Shown one piece after another: positions 17,201 through 25,659 of a DNA stretch of 64,000 nucleotides. Positions within the stretch are counted from its first letter, which is position 1. Every line of letters begins with the position of its first letter. The stretch comes from 9FT-COMBO-48-23 sp964400675 (lineage in GTDB: Bacteria > Chloroflexota > Dehalococcoidia > GIF9 > UBA5629), in NCBI GenBank assembly GCA_964400675.1, contig CAYNVO010000002.1, positions 1 through 64,000 of the forward strand. Direction: 5' to 3'. The position numbers were made by a program, and so were the translations under genes. The notes under the pieces were generated by a model. The model was not told the DNA's origin. It ran no database searches and saw only the letters and a list, made by a program, of their open reading frames with translations.

Positions 17201-18237
17201 TAGTGGTTATGAAGGTAGGCTCAAGCGATAAAGAAATCACCGGAGTGATTGAGCGAATTGAATCCGCTGGCTTGAAGACTCATGTTTCTCAGGGTGTGGA
17301 GCGGACTATAATCGGTGTGGTAGGGCAGATTTTTCCGGAACTTCAGGACATGCTGGAAATCCTCCATGGTGTTGATGAAGTTATCCGGGTTAGCAAGCCG
17401 TATAAGCTTAGCAGCCGTGAGTTTCATCCCTTAGATACTAAAGTTAACGTTGGTGGGGTTACTATCGGCGATAGGGAAATAGTGGTCATGGCTGGGCCAT
17501 GCGCGGTGGAAAGCGAGCAGCAGCTTTTGGAAACAGCCAGAGCTGTGAAGGCAGCCGGGGCGACCATTTTACGCGGCGGTGCTTTCAAGCCCAGCACCTC
17601 ACCGTATCAGTTCCGTGGTCTCGGTGAGCGTGGGCTTGAACTCCTGGCGAAGGTCAAGAAAGAGGTTGGATTGCCGGTAATAACGGAGGTTATGACGCCC
17701 GGTGAAGTAGAGATGGTGGCAAAGTACTCTGATATTCTCCAGGTGGGAGCTCGAAATATGCAAAATTTTAATCTTCTTGAAGAAGTGGGTAAAACGGGCA
17801 AGCCGGTAATGCTGAAGCGAGGGCTATCGGCTACTGTTCAAGAATGGTTGTTGGCCGCTGAGTATGTACTGTCCCAGGGCAATGAGCAGCTCATCCTTTG
17901 TGAACGCGGTATCAGAACGTTTGAAACCTATACCCGCAATACTATGGATATAAGCGTTATCCCCATAATTGAGAAAGTCAGTCATTTGCCGATTATTGCT
18001 GACCCGAGTCATGGCACAGGTAAGTGGTATCTGGTGATTCCCATGGCTCTGGCTGCGGTGGCTGCCGGGGCTGATGGAATAATGGTCGAAGTTCACCCTC
18101 ACCCAGATTTGGCACTCAAAGATGGTGCTCAATCGCTGACCTTCGATAATTTTCAGCAGCTCATGGCTCAGTTGAAGTCTGTGGCTGAGGCAGTAGGCCG
18201 GCAGGTGGCTGGTCATTCTGTTGGGCTGGAAGCTTAG
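17197..18237 (+). CDS. aroF: 3-deoxy-7-phosphoheptulonate (DAHP) synthase
   Basis: 346 residues. It catalyses the first step of the shikimate pathway, from phosphoenolpyruvate and erythrose 4-phosphate. Residues 1-70 are the ferredoxin-like regulatory domain of the class I-beta enzymes (MIVVMKVGSSDKEITGVIERI). The barrel follows with MAGPCAVES, ILRGGAFKPSTSPYQFRG, ITEVMTPGEVEMV, LQVGARNMQNF, MLKRGL, ILCERGIRTFE and IADPSHGTG, which are the expected substrate- and metal-binding motifs. Feedback control by aromatic products through the N-terminal domain is known for the class. It overlaps aroH by four bases and is followed by ribF with no terminator in between. Confidence 0.95.
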   Translation: MIVVMKVGSSDKEITGVIERIESAGLKTHVSQGVERTIIGVVGQIFPELQDMLEILHGVDEVIRVSKPYKLSSREFHPLDTKVNVGGVTIGDREIVVMAGPCAVESEQQLLETARAVKAAGATILRGGAFKPSTSPYQFRGLGERGLELLAKVKKEVGLPVITEVMTPGEVEMVAKYSDILQVGARNMQNFNLLEEVGKTGKPVMLKRGLSATVQEWLLAAEYVLSQGNEQLILCERGIRTFETYTRNTMDISVIPIIEKVSHLPIIADPSHGTGKWYLVIPMALAAVAAGADGIMVEVHPHPDLALKDGAQSLTFDNFQQLMAQLKSVAEAVGRQVAGHSVGLEA

Positions 18238-18271
18238 TTTGTAACCCGGCGGCTGATTGGAGAAATCATTC

Positions 18272-19204
18272 GTGCAGATTGAAAAAGAGCTAGCCAGAGT
18301 AAAGCCGCAAAGAGAGATGTTGCTTAGCGTCGGTGTTTTTGATGGCGTTCACCTCGGTCATCAACGCTTGCTGACCCATCTACTCGATGAAGCTCGCAGA
18401 AAGAACTGGCTCAGCGGGGTGGTAACTTTTAGCTCTCACCCGGAGATGGTTCTGTCTACCAGGAACGAATTGCTCTGGCTTAATGATTTGGAAACCAGGG
18501 TTAGCCTGATTCGGGATTTGGGAATAGACGTCGTTGTTATCCTGCCATTTAGCTCTGAACTGGCTCAGCTCAGCGCTCGAGAATTTGTTCAATTGCTTAA
18601 GGACAACCTGAAAATGCGTGGCTTGATAGTAGGTCCTGATTTTGCCTTGGGCAGAGGTAGGGAAGGTGATGCTGAGAAGCTCCGACTTCTGGGAAAGGAA
18701 ATGGACTTCAGTGTTGAAGTCATACCAGTGGTGGTGCTTGACCGGCAGGTGGTAAGCAGCAGCGCCATTCGTCAGTCTCTGGCCCAGGGCGACATGAAAA
18801 CGGTGGAGAAATTGACCGGACGGCCATTTAGCCTTAGCGGTCGGGTTGTGAGTGGTAACGGGCGGGGCAGAACCCTGGGATTTCCTACCGCTAACCTGGA
18901 ACTGAGAGTCGAGCAGGCATTGCCCGGCGATGGAGTTTATGCTACTATCGCTCATGTTGACCGCCACCTTATGCCTTCAGTAACAAACATTGGTGTTCGT
19001 CCTACCTTCGATGACGGAAAGCGCTTGGTGGAAACCTATATCTTTGATTACGAAGGAGATTTGCTTGGGCAAAAATTCACCATCGAGTTTGTAGATAAAA
19101 TTAGACGCGAAAAGCGCTTCGATAATAAGCAGGAACTTAAAGCTCAGATAAGAAGAGATGTAGAGCAAGCCAGGCGAATTTTAAGCGAACGGATGAAGCA
19201 ATAA
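18272..19204 (+). CDS. ribF: Bifunctional riboflavin kinase / FAD synthetase
   Basis: 310 residues from a GTG at 18272 with GGAG nine bases upstream; a TTG at 18257 is possible but has no Shine-Dalgarno site. The N-terminal half (SVGVFDGVHLGHQRLL, then GPDFALGRGREGD, SSSAIRQSLAQGD) is the nucleotidyltransferase that adenylates FMN. The C-terminal half (GRVVSGNGRGRTLGFPTANLEL, VTNIGVRPTF, VETYIFDYEGDLLGQ) is the flavokinase. It makes FMN and FAD for the cytosolic flavoproteins. It sits within the aro-tyrS run, 17 nt before tyrS. Confidence 0.94.
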   Translation: MQIEKELARVKPQREMLLSVGVFDGVHLGHQRLLTHLLDEARRKNWLSGVVTFSSHPEMVLSTRNELLWLNDLETRVSLIRDLGIDVVVILPFSSELAQLSAREFVQLLKDNLKMRGLIVGPDFALGRGREGDAEKLRLLGKEMDFSVEVIPVVVLDRQVVSSSAIRQSLAQGDMKTVEKLTGRPFSLSGRVVSGNGRGRTLGFPTANLELRVEQALPGDGVYATIAHVDRHLMPSVTNIGVRPTFDDGKRLVETYIFDYEGDLLGQKFTIEFVDKIRREKRFDNKQELKAQIRRDVEQARRILSERMKQ

Positions 19205-19221
19205 GGAGTTGGATATAGAAC

Positions 19222-20421
19222 ATGACCAGTCCTGACCTCAAGTGGCTGTTAAGGCGAGGAGTAGCTGAGACTATAGTGGAGTCTGAGCTGTTGAAATTGC
19301 TCGAATCGGGTAAACCGCTGAGATTGAAACAGGGTTTTGACCCCAGTTGCCCGGATATACATCTGGGGCACGTGGTTGGCTTGAGAAAACTGCGCCAGTT
19401 TCAGCAGTTGGGTCATCGTGTTGTCCTTATCGTTGGTGACTGGACCGCCCAGATTGGTGACCCTAGCGGTGCTTCGGCTACGCGTTCCATGCTTTCCGCG
19501 AATGACGTACAGGCTAACGCCCGAACTTATATGGAGCAATTTTTTAAGGTGGTGGACAAGGAAAAGACCGAAGTGAGGTGGCAGAGCGAGTGGTTTAGCA
19601 AATTTGGCCTTGACGATGTCATCAGACTCACCAGTAAGTTCACTGTGGCTCAATTTCTTGCCAGAGAGGACTTTGCAAAGAGATATAGCTCCGGCCGACC
19701 CATCGCTATCACCGAGTTCCTTTATCCTTTGCTCCAGGCTTACGATTCTGTAGCTATAGAGGCTGACGTTGAATTTGGTGGCACCGACCAAAAATTTAAT
19801 TGCCTGGTGGGCAGGGAACTGCAGCAGATTATGGGAAAGCGTCCGCAGCAGGTGTTCCTTGTTCCTCTTCTTATCGGCACTGATGGAAGCCAGAAGATGA
19901 GCAAAAGTTTGGGAAATTATATAGGTGTAGATGAGCCGCCCAGTGAAATTTATGGTAAAATTATGTCGATTCCCGATAGCCTTATAATCGATTACCTTGA
20001 GCTGGTGACTGACATACCGGATGAGGAAATTGCCGAATTCAAGGCGCAGATGGCTAACCAGTCAGTTAATCCGATGACCGTCAAGAAGCGATTGGCTTAT
20101 GAAATCGTAGCTCAGTTTCATAGCGCTCAGGCTGCTGGCGAGGCTGAGGAACATTTTGCCAGGGTATTTCAGAAGAGGGAAGTGCCTGATGAGTCGGTCG
20201 TAATGATAAATGCCTCAACCGGACTCAACAGTACTCTCTCGGCTGAGTTGACCAGGGCAGGGCTGACCAAGAGCCGCTCGGAGGCGAGACGTCTTTTAGC
20301 TCAGGGTGCTATTGAGATTGACGGGAAAACGATTACTGAAGATTTGGAAATGGCACGAATAAACAAAGGTGGCATCATTAAGGTAGGCAAACGGCGCTTT
20401 GCAAAGGTTGCCGATAATTAA
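19222..20421 (+). CDS. tyrS: Tyrosyl-tRNA synthetase
   Basis: 399 residues, ATG preceded by AAGGAGTTGGATATAGAAC. It charges tRNA-Tyr. The class I signature appears as DIHLGHVVGL (HIGH, about residue 46) and KMSKS (about residue 231). The tyrosine pocket region has TEFLYPLLQAYDS and FGGTDQKFN. An S4 RNA-binding domain occupies the last 60 residues (LTKSRSEARRLLAQGAIEIDG). The shorter linker and FGGTDQ pattern fit the TyrZ-type enzymes. No T-box leader is present; expression seems to depend on the aro-ribF transcript. Confidence 0.95.
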   Translation: MTSPDLKWLLRRGVAETIVESELLKLLESGKPLRLKQGFDPSCPDIHLGHVVGLRKLRQFQQLGHRVVLIVGDWTAQIGDPSGASATRSMLSANDVQANARTYMEQFFKVVDKEKTEVRWQSEWFSKFGLDDVIRLTSKFTVAQFLAREDFAKRYSSGRPIAITEFLYPLLQAYDSVAIEADVEFGGTDQKFNCLVGRELQQIMGKRPQQVFLVPLLIGTDGSQKMSKSLGNYIGVDEPPSEIYGKIMSIPDSLIIDYLELVTDIPDEEIAEFKAQMANQSVNPMTVKKRLAYEIVAQFHSAQAAGEAEEHFARVFQKREVPDESVVMINASTGLNSTLSAELTRAGLTKSRSEARRLLAQGAIEIDGKTITEDLEMARINKGGIIKVGKRRFAKVADN

Positions 20422-20450
20422 AAATCGATTATTTAAAATGGAGGTATGGC

Positions 20451-21536
20451 ATGCAGCAATTAAGAATACCCGGACCCACCCCTTGCCCCGAGGAAGTACT
20501 GCGAGCTATGGGCAAGCAGATGATCAATCACCGCGGCAAAGAGTTCGGTGATATGATCAACCGCATTACGGTAAAAATGAAGGAACTATTTCAAACCAAA
20601 AATGACCTTTATATCCTGACCGGTTCAGGTACTGGAGGCATGGAAGCCGCTGTAGTTAATATGCTATCGCCAGGTGACAAAGTGCTATCAGCTTCCAACG
20701 GCGTCTTCGGCAACCGTTTTGCTGACATAGCTGAGTGCTACGGTGCTGAGGTAACACGGCTCAAGTTCGAATGGGGCAAGCCGGTTGACCCGGATGCTGT
20801 GCGTGATGCTTTAAGGGCCGACTCTAAAATTAAGACGGTCCTGGTGACTCAGAATGAGACTTCTACAGGCGTAACCAGTGATTTAAAGGCAATCAGTGCT
20901 GTTGTCAATGAGTTTGACAAGCTTATTCTGGTTGATGCCATAAGCGGTCTTGGCTGTATTGACCTGAAAACTGATGACTGGAAGTGCGACGTGGTAGTTA
21001 CCGGCTCTCAGAAGGGCTGGATGGTGCCGCCTGGCTTGGCTATGGTGAGCGTCAGCGAAAGGGCTTGGCAGGCTCATGCTCAGGCAAAGGTACCTCGGTA
21101 TTATTGGGATTTTACCAAAGCCAAGAGCTATCTGGAGAAAGGGCAGACACCATGGACACCCTGTATTTCGGTCTTCTTTGCCCTGGATGTCTCGTTGGAT
21201 ATGATGCTGAAAGAAGGTTTAGCCAATGTTTTTGCTCGCCATGCTAAATTAGGCGATTTGACCCGAAAGGGAGTGAAAGCGCTGGGGTTGTCTCTCTTTG
21301 CTGCCGATGAGAAATATGCCTCCAATACGGTGACGGCAGTTAAAGCTTCGGAAAAGATGAATGTGTCGAAGCTGCAACAGATACTCAGGGATGAATATAA
21401 AGTGGTATTGGCTGGAGGTCAGGGTGACCTGTCAGGTAAGATTTTCCGTATCGGGCACCTGGGATGGGTAACCGAAGCTGATATCAAGGAAACCCTGGCT
21501 GCTGTAGGTAAAGCTTTGCCCCAGGCATGCGCGTAA
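20451..21536 (+). CDS. Class V aminotransferase (serine/alanine-glyoxylate aminotransferase family)
   Basis: 361 residues, PLP-dependent, cytosolic. Opening PGPTPCPEEVLRAM is typical of the serine-pyruvate / alanine-glyoxylate group. The PLP lysine is in VTGSQKGWMVPPG, the PLP-binding Asp in LVDAISGLG, and the phosphate cup in TGSGTGGMEAAV. ATG follows GGAGGTATGGC. The next gene is serA, 51 nt downstream, so the pair could make serine: SerA oxidises 3-phosphoglycerate and this enzyme would transaminate the product, replacing SerC. That role is inferred from order; an alanine-glyoxylate or serine-glyoxylate function is the alternative. Confidence 0.9.
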   Translation: MQQLRIPGPTPCPEEVLRAMGKQMINHRGKEFGDMINRITVKMKELFQTKNDLYILTGSGTGGMEAAVVNMLSPGDKVLSASNGVFGNRFADIAECYGAEVTRLKFEWGKPVDPDAVRDALRADSKIKTVLVTQNETSTGVTSDLKAISAVVNEFDKLILVDAISGLGCIDLKTDDWKCDVVVTGSQKGWMVPPGLAMVSVSERAWQAHAQAKVPRYYWDFTKAKSYLEKGQTPWTPCISVFFALDVSLDMMLKEGLANVFARHAKLGDLTRKGVKALGLSLFAADEKYASNTVTAVKASEKMNVSKLQQILRDEYKVVLAGGQGDLSGKIFRIGHLGWVTEADIKETLAAVGKALPQACA

Positions 21537-21587
21537 CTTAAAAATTTAGGGACAGGCGTTTAGCTTGCCCGAAGGGATTTGGTTGCT

Positions 21588-23162
21588 ATGAAGATTTTAG
21601 TTGCCGACCCTGTAGCTAAAGAAGGAATAGAACTTTTGAAGTCTCAGGCTGAAGTCGATGTCAAAGTCGGGCTTAAGCCAGAGGAACTCAAGAGCATAAT
21701 TGGCGATTACGAAGCTCTGGTGGTACGCAGTGAAACTAAAGCCACTGCTGATATTATTCACGCTGGCAAAAAACTTCAGGTTATCGCCAGGGCGGGTGTT
21801 GGTCTGGATAACATTGATGTTGAGGTTGCTACCAAGCAGGGTGTTGTCGTGGTCAACGCTCCCACTGGTAATACCATGGCTGCTGCCGAGCATACCATCG
21901 CTATGATGCTGGCTCTGGCTCGGCATATTCCACAAGCCAATGCCAAGCTCAAAGCAGGTGTATGGCAACGCAGCGATTATATGGGCATCGAACTCAGGGG
22001 CAAGACCTTGGGTATTGTTGGGCTTGGCAATGTCGGCTCGGAGGTCGCCAGGCGGGCGCAAGCCTTCAATATGAGACTTGTTGGCTATGACCCCTTTGTG
22101 TCCCCGGATTATGCCCGTAATCTGAGTGTAGAGTTAGTCTCTCTTGAGCAATTGCTTAAAGAGTCTGACTTTATCACTCTTCACTTGCCGTTGACTTCTC
22201 AGACTAAGATGCTGATTGGTGCTAAGGAATTAAACAAGGTGAAACCAGCGGTGCGTATCATTAACTGTGCCCGCGGCGGGCTCATTGATGAAGAAGCCTT
22301 ACTTAAGGCAGTGGAGTCGGGGAAAGTAGCTGGCGCCGCTGTAGACGTCTTTGTTAAAGAGCCGGTGACCGATAGCATACTTTTCCAATGTGACAAGATT
22401 ATCGTCACTCCCCACCTTGGTGCCTCCACTACCGAAGCGCAGGCTGGCGTGGCTCTCGAGGTTGCCGAGCAGGTGATGGCTGTATTGAAAGGCCAGCCAG
22501 CCAGGTATGCTGTGAATGCCCCCCAGATTCCGGCTGAGCTGCTGACTGTACTGGCTCCGTTTATGAATGTGGCTTCAACGCTGGGCGGTCTAGCCCGGCA
22601 ACTGATGGAAGGGCAAATAAACAGCATCCGTATCAAGTACAGCGGTGAGATTGCCAATTACGATACTACTGCCATAAAGGCATCAGTTATCGGCGGTTTG
22701 CTGGAAGGAATAAGCGAGGAAAGAGTCAATATGGTCAATGCTGCCCTCATCGCTGCGCAGCGGGGCATAAAGATTCTTGAACAGAAAGAGAACACCTGTG
22801 AAAACTATGCCAGCTTGATTACTCTGGATGTTGTGACCGGTGCTGGGGAGACCATAGTTGCTGGCACTGTGCTGCGCGGAGAGACTCACGTCGTCCGCGT
22901 AAACGATTTCTGGCCGGATATTGTTCCCACGGGCGGTTATTTCTTGTTCAGCGACCATCGTGACCGCCCCGGGCTAATCGGTGCCGTAGGCAATATAACC
23001 GGCAAGGCGGATATCAATATCAGCTCCATGCAGCTGGTGCGGCTTCAACCCAGGGGCCAGGCGCTCATGATTTTGGCTCTGGACGAGGCGCTCCCGGAAA
23101 AGCAGATACGGAAAATCCTTGACCTCCCAGATGTCTATACCGCCAAGGTGGTGAAGCTTTAG
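21588..23162 (+). CDS. serA: D-3-phosphoglycerate dehydrogenase
   Basis: 524 residues from the ATG at 21588 (GAAGGGA ten bases upstream; a TTG at 21579 is too close to that site). It catalyses NAD-dependent oxidation of 3-phosphoglycerate, the first step of serine synthesis. The Rossmann motif is GIVGLGNVGSEVARRA, and the catalytic Arg, Glu and His lie in NCARGGLIDEE, VFVKEPV and TPHLGASTTEAQ. The long form is present: an allosteric substrate-binding domain (about 320-450) and a C-terminal ACT domain (DRPGLIGAVGNITGKADINI) that binds serine for feedback inhibition. It is the last gene of the operon. Confidence 0.95.
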   Translation: MKILVADPVAKEGIELLKSQAEVDVKVGLKPEELKSIIGDYEALVVRSETKATADIIHAGKKLQVIARAGVGLDNIDVEVATKQGVVVVNAPTGNTMAAAEHTIAMMLALARHIPQANAKLKAGVWQRSDYMGIELRGKTLGIVGLGNVGSEVARRAQAFNMRLVGYDPFVSPDYARNLSVELVSLEQLLKESDFITLHLPLTSQTKMLIGAKELNKVKPAVRIINCARGGLIDEEALLKAVESGKVAGAAVDVFVKEPVTDSILFQCDKIIVTPHLGASTTEAQAGVALEVAEQVMAVLKGQPARYAVNAPQIPAELLTVLAPFMNVASTLGGLARQLMEGQINSIRIKYSGEIANYDTTAIKASVIGGLLEGISEERVNMVNAALIAAQRGIKILEQKENTCENYASLITLDVVTGAGETIVAGTVLRGETHVVRVNDFWPDIVPTGGYFLFSDHRDRPGLIGAVGNITGKADINISSMQLVRLQPRGQALMILALDEALPEKQIRKILDLPDVYTAKVVKL

Positions 23163-23375
23163 AATTAGCCCGGCTGCAATTCAATGACGGGTTTTTGAAA
23201 AGATATAGCCTAGCGGACAACCATTTCATAACCTCAAAGTCCTTGTTTATTATTTTGTATTGCATTTGAATTTCTAAAAAAATTTTGGACTATTTACTAT
23301 AGCCCTTAGAAATAGTATATTATGGCCGGGCCTGTTATATAGAAAGCTATCGAATGACTATGGTGATTTAAGATA

Positions 23376-24683
23376 ATGGTTAAAACGGGCAAACAGAAGC
23401 AAGCTAAATCTGATGAGTCAACGGAACTGGCGCAAGCCTTGATGCGTTGTGCCGGGACGGGGATTTATATTGTCCAGGATGGAAAATTTCGATATGTCAA
23501 TGCCCTGTTTCAGGAGCTAACAGGCTATTCGGAGACAGAATTACTGGGCAAGCATTCCCTGGACCTTGTTCATCCTGACGATAGAGAAAAAGTCAGGGAA
23601 AAGGCAGTAGAGAGCCTGAAGGTTGGAAGCTCTCTCCCCTATGAGTACCGGTTTGTAAAGAAAAATGGAGAAATAATTTGGGTTCTGGAAAAAGTTACCT
23701 CCACAAAATATAAAGATAAACGAGCCACGGTGGGAAGCTTTATGGATATCACTGAGCGCAAGAGGCTTGAGGAGGCTATAAAGAAATCAGGAGAGAGATA
23801 CCGGACCATACTGGAGGAAATTCAAGATACTTATTTTGAGGTTGACCTTGCTGGCAATTTCACCTTTGTCAATGATGCCATGTGTCGTATCATGGGATAT
23901 TCTAAGGAAGATCTGATAGGTATGAACTACCGGGTATTTGCGGCTAAGGAAGATGCTGAAGTTATTTATCGAGATTTCAACCGGGTTTATCACACAGGCG
24001 AAACAATCAAAGGTATATCCTACAGGTTTGTGCAAAAAAATGGCACTGTAGGATTTGGTGAGCTCTCAATTTCTGTAATAAAGAATGAGGAAGGGCAGGT
24101 CATCGCATTCCGCGGCATTGGCCGTGATGTCACCGAGCGCAAGCGGTTAGAGCAGGAACTCAATGATATAGCCACCCACGATTTTTTAACCGGCTTGCCC
24201 AATAGAGTGTTGCTGCAAGACCGTCTTAATGTGGGTTTGAATCAGGCACAGCGAAATAACACTAATTTGGCTGTAATGATGCTCGATTTAGACCGGTTTA
24301 AGGTCGTTAATGATACTTTGGGGCATAGTATCGGTGACAAATTACTGATGGCTGGTGGAGAGCGTTTGTCGGACATTGTTCGTAAAAGTGATACGGTTGC
24401 CCGTGTCGGTGGGGATGAGTTCTTGGTGTTGCTGCCACAAATCGCTAAGATAGGAGATGCTACCAAGGTCGCCCGAAAGATCTTGGAGGCATTTAGAAAG
24501 CCCTTTGTGGTTGATAGTTATCAGACTCGTGTTACTACTAGCATTGGTATAGCCTTCTATCCCGAAGACGGTGATGATGCTGATGCCTTGCTGACCAATG
24601 CCGACACTGCGATGTACTGGGTTAAGGAACACGGTCGAGACGACTATGCCTTCTACTCCGTTAGCAAAGCGAAAATCTCGTAA
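23376..24683 (+). CDS. Diguanylate cyclase with two PAS domains
   Basis: 435 residues, cytosolic, no membrane segment. PAS 1 spans about 20-130 (GIYIVQDGKFRYVNALFQELTGYSE, closing FMDITERKR) and PAS 2 about 137-258 (YFEVDLAGNFTFVNDAMCRIMGY, closing GRDVTERKR). The GGDEF domain (265-430) has DLDRFKVVNDTLGHSIGD and the intact active-site motif GGDEF. An RKSD inhibitory site stands five residues before it, so product feedback is expected. It makes cyclic di-GMP from two GTP in response to a PAS-bound signal. There is no EAL domain and no PilZ protein nearby. The gene is monocistronic. Confidence 0.93.
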   Translation: MVKTGKQKQAKSDESTELAQALMRCAGTGIYIVQDGKFRYVNALFQELTGYSETELLGKHSLDLVHPDDREKVREKAVESLKVGSSLPYEYRFVKKNGEIIWVLEKVTSTKYKDKRATVGSFMDITERKRLEEAIKKSGERYRTILEEIQDTYFEVDLAGNFTFVNDAMCRIMGYSKEDLIGMNYRVFAAKEDAEVIYRDFNRVYHTGETIKGISYRFVQKNGTVGFGELSISVIKNEEGQVIAFRGIGRDVTERKRLEQELNDIATHDFLTGLPNRVLLQDRLNVGLNQAQRNNTNLAVMMLDLDRFKVVNDTLGHSIGDKLLMAGGERLSDIVRKSDTVARVGGDEFLVLLPQIAKIGDATKVARKILEAFRKPFVVDSYQTRVTTSIGIAFYPEDGDDADALLTNADTAMYWVKEHGRDDYAFYSVSKAKIS

Positions 24684-24702
24684 AGAGATAAGGAACTCGC
24701 AT

Positions 24703-25659
24703 TTACAATGCCCCCTCAAGGCTGTTAGTTCCTAAGTTGCTATTATACAAGGGCAGTTAATGTTTTATTGTGTACCTAACAGCCGAGAGTAACATTTAAA
24801 TCCACCAGCGTTGATAGTTGTTCAATGTGCCGTTATAATTCAATATGTTAGTAATCTTTAGCGAATTCAAGAGGAGTAAACATTGGCTTCTGTGACAGAT
24901 GTGCTGGACAAACTTCAGAAAAAAGCCAGGCCAGACCAGTTGGAAGGAATGGCTAAATACGGAATGGCAGTTGAACGAAGATTGGGTGTATCTGTTCCTG
25001 ATATGCGAAAGCTGGCCGAAGAGATAGGGAAAGACCACAAGCTGGCACTGGAGTTATGGAAGACCGATATAGCTGAAGCAAGGATAGTGGCGGCGATGGT
25101 TGGTGACCCTGATAAGCTAACTGAAGAGCAAATGGAGGACTGGGTAATGGGCATCAACTCCTGGGATGTCTGCGACCAGGTGTGCATGAATCTCTTCGAA
25201 AAGAACCGGTTAGCCTGGAAGAAAATTGTCGATTGGCCTGAGCGGGAAGAAGAGTTCGTCAAGAGGACTGCCTTTTCGCTGATAGCTTGTCTTGCCTGGC
25301 ATGATAAGAAGGCGAGCGATGAGAAATTCATCGAGTCGCTTCCGGTAATAATGCGAGGAGCTACTGATGAACGTAACTTTGTCAAGAAAGCAGTCAACTG
25401 GGCTCTTAGAAACATAGGGAAAAGGAACCTCAATTTGAACGAAGCTGCAATAAATGCTGCAAATAAAATCCAGCAACTCGATTCGAAGGCTGCTCGCTGG
25501 ATTGCCTCTGATGCTATCAGGGAACTAGAGAGTGAAGCCGTCCAGGCCAGGCTTAAGGGATGAACAAAAGTCCATCTCGTTCAGGTTCAAGCACGATAAC
25601 CGTCTGGTGGGTCCATAAGAGATGTCCGGCTTGACTTACAATGTTCCCTCAAGGCTGTT
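24703..25659. repeat. 24-bp direct repeat flanking the AlkD-like gene
   Basis: 24703-24726 and 25636-25659 match at 22 of 24 positions (TTACAATG..CCCTCAAGGCTGTT). The right copy is the 3' end of the DUF1015 gene (encodes NSLEGTL and stop on the reverse strand). The left copy would read NSLEGAL and stop, as if it were a second remnant of the same gene end. The block between them holds only the AlkD-like gene. Confidence 0.6.
24883..25563 (+). CDS. AlkD-like DNA alkylation repair protein
   Basis: 226 residues, all helical, TTG start with AAGAGGAG seven bases upstream. It matches the HEAT-like-repeat DNA glycosylase family: GVSVPDMRKLAEEIG near residue 35, INSWDVCDQVC near residue 90 carrying the Trp and Asp used in catalysis by AlkD, and NFVKKAVNWALRNIGKRN near 170. 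AlkD-type enzymes excise N3- and N7-alkylpurines without flipping the base. The gene is flanked by a 24-bp direct repeat derived from the adjacent DUF1015 gene and is transcribed convergently with it, so it may be an insertion. Confidence 0.88.
   Translation: MASVTDVLDKLQKKARPDQLEGMAKYGMAVERRLGVSVPDMRKLAEEIGKDHKLALELWKTDIAEARIVAAMVGDPDKLTEEQMEDWVMGINSWDVCDQVCMNLFEKNRLAWKKIVDWPEREEEFVKRTAFSLIACLAWHDKKASDEKFIESLPVIMRGATDERNFVKKAVNWALRNIGKRNLNLNEAAINAANKIQQLDSKAARWIASDAIRELESEAVQARLKG

Noticed and set aside
19205..19221. T-box leader before tyrS
   Set aside because: Only 17 nt separate ribF and tyrS; no room for a riboswitch.
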